A DNA stretch of 8,181 nucleotides from an uncultured Jeotgalicoccus sp. (lineage in GTDB: Bacteria; Bacillota; Bacilli; Staphylococcales; Salinicoccaceae), in NCBI GenBank assembly GCA_947631305.1, contig CANRKV010000069.1, forward strand, positions 1-8,181, read 5' to 3'. Under the pieces are notes generated by a model. It was not told the DNA's origin. It made no database searches and saw only the letters and a program-made list of their open reading frames with translations. The position numbers were made by a program, and so were the translations under genes. Of the stretch, positions 6,573-8,181 are shown piece by piece (the stretch's first letter is position 1; each line of letters opens with the position of its first letter).

Positions 6573-7916
6573 TTAAATGTGTGCGTTTTCATGGCTTTCC
6601 TTAGAAGATTCCAGTTCAGCAGAGATTTTTAATACATCGGCTTTGGACTCTATTATAACTCGTTTATTCAGGAATATAAGCGTTACAGCAATCAGTGCAG
6701 CAAAACTGATGACGTGAATAATCCAGAAAGGAATGTAGTCATAAGCGAAACCGTACAGTAACGTACCGGCTGGTGCTATGGACGAAGCAAATAATCCTAT
6801 TGCTGAAAAGACTCTGCCTTTTACATGCTGCGGAACGGTCAGCTGGACATAAGTGAACAGAGGCACGTTAATAACCTGCAGCATGGCAGCGGCAGTGAAG
6901 CCCATTGCTGCAAAGAACACTATTGAATAAGTGTCTGCCATATTTGTGTAAAGCGGCAGTAAATATAACGGTATAGTAAATGTCCATAACAGCAGCGATA
7001 TTTTCATCAGTCCGACAGGATTCTTAAACTGTTTTACAGAACCGATTATAAGACCGGCAATCAGTACGCCGACACCATCGAAAGCATTAATTAATCCGAC
7101 GGTTTCCGGTTCGAATTTAAGTTCTGTAATCATCGCTTTTTCTGGATAGATTCCCATTAAAGATGCAAAGAAATTAATAAATGCAGCCATCATGAATACC
7201 CGGAGGAAGACATATGAATTTTTAATGTATTCAATGCCCTGCCAGACATCGTGCTTGAACTTTCCGATTGCTGAAGCGGTCTCCGGAAGAGTTGTGTCAT
7301 TTAAAACATAATCCTCCGGATTGTAGTACAGATCGAATTTGATAAAGAAATCGAGCAGAGTAGAGACCGCGTACGTAATCGTGAAAATTAAAATCATAAT
7401 GTAAAAATCAAATAAACCGAACAATACACCGCCCATTGCAGGACCGATAATAATTGCAGAAGACATAATCGCAGAAACATAACCCATCACTTTTTGAATT
7501 CGTTCTTTATGAAACATCTCGGTCATCGATGTCTGGAATGAATTTGAGACAAACGGGTTAACCAAGGCAGTTAGAAATGAAGTAATATAAATCGCAAAAA
7601 GATTAAACCCGTTAAAGTAAGTAAAAATTAAAAGCCCGGCCATAATGAGCGTCAAAATTATTTCCCCTGATATAATAATTTTTCTTTTATTACCGAGATC
7701 ACTCATTACACCTGACAGCGGAAGCATCAGTGTCATTACGACAGATGTAATTGCTAAATTAATTGCAAAGTACAAGGCAGAACCGGTGAAATATAAAATA
7801 GAGTAGGAGACTGCGAACGTATAAATCAGGCTGCCTAAATTTAAAGTCAGTCTGCTGAAAATATAAATAATAAAATTCAGCTTTTCTTTGTGCGGAACCT
7901 CCCTGGAAAATAACAT
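6573..7916 (-). CDS. MFS exporter, MefA-like (macrolide/drug efflux type)
   Basis: Predicted plasma-membrane proton antiporter of 447 residues with about 12 hydrophobic segments. Seen: motif A between helices 2 and 3, GVMSDLGNKRK (69-79, Asp73 and Arg78); a helix-5 GPAMGGVLFG segment that plays the part of motif C; and in the C-terminal half HVKGRVFSAIG, a wording typical of the MefA-like/MFS_3 branch (macrolide efflux proteins and EntS-like siderophore exporters). A polar cytoplasmic tail (ESKADVLKISAELESSKES) ends the protein. Start choice: an ATG at 7925 touches the Shine-Dalgarno AAAGGGG (7926-7932) and cannot use it, whereas the ATG at 7916 lies nine bases from it. Divergent from an XRE regulator, with an operator-like repeat just upstream of the ribosome site. 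The next gene downstream may be in the same transcript. The substrate is not predictable; related proteins also export siderophores or amphipathic compounds. Confidence 0.9.
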   Translation of the reverse strand: MLFSREVPHKEKLNFIIYIFSRLTLNLGSLIYTFAVSYSILYFTGSALYFAINLAITSVVMTLMLPLSGVMSDLGNKRKIIISGEIILTLIMAGLLIFTYFNGFNLFAIYITSFLTALVNPFVSNSFQTSMTEMFHKERIQKVMGYVSAIMSSAIIIGPAMGGVLFGLFDFYIMILIFTITYAVSTLLDFFIKFDLYYNPEDYVLNDTTLPETASAIGKFKHDVWQGIEYIKNSYVFLRVFMMAAFINFFASLMGIYPEKAMITELKFEPETVGLINAFDGVGVLIAGLIIGSVKQFKNPVGLMKISLLLWTFTIPLYLLPLYTNMADTYSIVFFAAMGFTAAAMLQVINVPLFTYVQLTVPQHVKGRVFSAIGLFASSIAPAGTLLYGFAYDYIPFWIIHVISFAALIAVTLIFLNKRVIIESKADVLKISAELESSKESHENAHI

Positions 7917-7932
7917 AAACAACATCCCCTTT

Positions 7933-7949
7933 GTTTAATCTGATTAAAC
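7933..7949. promoter_or_regulatory. Operator candidate 1 (MFS exporter side)
   Basis: A perfect inverted repeat, GTTTAAT-CTG-ATTAAAC, followed by TAAT. It covers the predicted transcription start (about 7945) and leader of the MFS gene and ends next to its ribosome site. A second copy is centred 55 bp away, about five helical turns. Presumed binding site of the adjacent XRE regulator. Confidence 0.78.
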
Positions 7950-7951
7950 TA

Positions 7952-7981
7952 ATCATATAATTATTTTATGTTGTAAGTCAA
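7952..7981 (-). promoter_or_regulatory. Promoter of the MefA-like MFS gene
   Basis: On the minus strand: TTGACT (-35, 7976-7981), 18-bp spacer, TATGAT (-10, 7952-7957), each one mismatch from consensus. The start near 7945 would give a leader of about 29 bases. Its -35 shares base 7976 with the -35 of the opposing promoter. Confidence 0.7.
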
Positions 7982-7999
7982 TCAAAAGTTTAATATAAT
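7971..7999 (+). promoter_or_regulatory. Promoter of the XRE regulator gene
   Basis: TTGTAA (-35, 7971-7976), 17-bp spacer, perfect TATAAT (-10, 7994-7999). The start near 8006 gives a leader of about 22 bases. The -10 box lies inside operator candidate 2, which suggests autoregulation. Confidence 0.7.
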
Positions 8000-8004
8000 T
8001 AAAC
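7988..8004. promoter_or_regulatory. Operator candidate 2 (XRE regulator side)
   Basis: A perfect inverted repeat, GTTTAAT-ATA-ATTAAAC, again followed by TAAT. It differs from copy 1 only at two bases of the central triplet. It contains the regulator's whole -10 box, so occupancy would block its transcription. Confidence 0.78.
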
Positions 8005-8027
8005 TAATGTAAATTGGAGTGAGTAAT

Positions 8028-8181
8028 ATGACTTTAGGTGAACGTATAAAAGAATTGAGAAAAGAACAGGGATTAACACTCGTTGAACTGGCTGGCAGTA
8101 AGATTACCAAAGGTATGCTGTCTTTAATAGAGAATAATAAATCAAATCCATCGATGGATACACTTGAATACCTGGCAGAGA
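8028..8181 (+). CDS. XRE-family helix-turn-helix transcriptional regulator (3' partial)
   Basis: Fifty-one complete codons are visible before the window ends. MTLGERIKELRKEQ is the usual first helix of a Cro/C1-type HTH; LTLVELAG (16-23) and the recognition region MLSLIENNKSNPSMDTLEYLAE (30-51) complete a near-full HTH_3 domain. ATG at 8028 has GGAG (8016-8019) eight bases upstream. Known: many Bacillota regulators with this N-terminus continue into a cupin or TPR ligand-sensing domain, but the C-terminus lies outside, so the type cannot be told. It diverges from the MefA-like exporter and shares a 111-bp region with it containing two matching inverted repeats, one over its own promoter. The likely role is repressor of the exporter and of itself; activation of the exporter cannot be excluded. 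Confidence 0.88.
   Translation, partial: MTLGERIKELRKEQGLTLVELAGSKITKGMLSLIENNKSNPSMDTLEYLAE

Noticed and set aside
7759..7956. Minus-strand frame overlapping the start of the MefA-like exporter
   Set aside because: It runs in another frame of a clearly coding region, crosses the operator and promoter, and has no ribosome site.

Overview
The window looks like an ordinary chromosomal segment of a low-to-moderate GC Gram-positive bacterium (Bacillota). The AGGAGG-like ribosome sites, TTGACT/TATAAT-type promoters, compact intrinsic terminators and style of protein sequence suggest a member of the Staphylococcaceae (for example Jeotgalicoccus, Macrococcus or Salinicoccus). The genus is inferred and was not tested. 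I see no insertion sequence, phage gene, CRISPR array, tRNA or rRNA.

Left part (1-1950): a two-gene pseudouridine salvage unit. A PfkB-type kinase carrying the tail of a winged-helix domain (psuK, 5' end outside the window) overlaps by ATGA with pseudouridine-5'-phosphate glycosidase (psuG). Together they would turn pseudouridine into uracil plus ribose 5-phosphate. An intrinsic terminator follows. Next (1988-3694) is a GTG-started serine hydrolase of the S9 prolyl-oligopeptidase family, with beta-propeller and alpha/beta-hydrolase domains and a complete catalytic triad. It ends in a strong terminator that also serves the convergent marR gene.

Middle (3735-5705): a MarR-family regulator (minus) and a 14-helix DHA2/EmrB-type drug exporter (plus) diverge from a 97-bp region. 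Two opposed promoters overlap there, and a perfect 13-bp palindrome lies between or on their -10 boxes. This reads as a self-contained regulator/efflux module.

Right part (5706-8181): on the minus strand, a second exporter of the MFS MefA-like type is followed by a six-helix membrane protein of unknown function. Divergent from the exporter is the 5' end of an XRE-family regulator, cut by the window edge. The 111-bp divergent region holds two back-to-back promoters with touching -35 boxes, and two near-identical 17-bp perfect inverted repeats, one on each promoter. These are strong operator candidates.

I did not find a clearly new biological system. The most informative items are the two regulator/exporter modules with visible operators, and the uncharacterised membrane protein that may belong to the second one.
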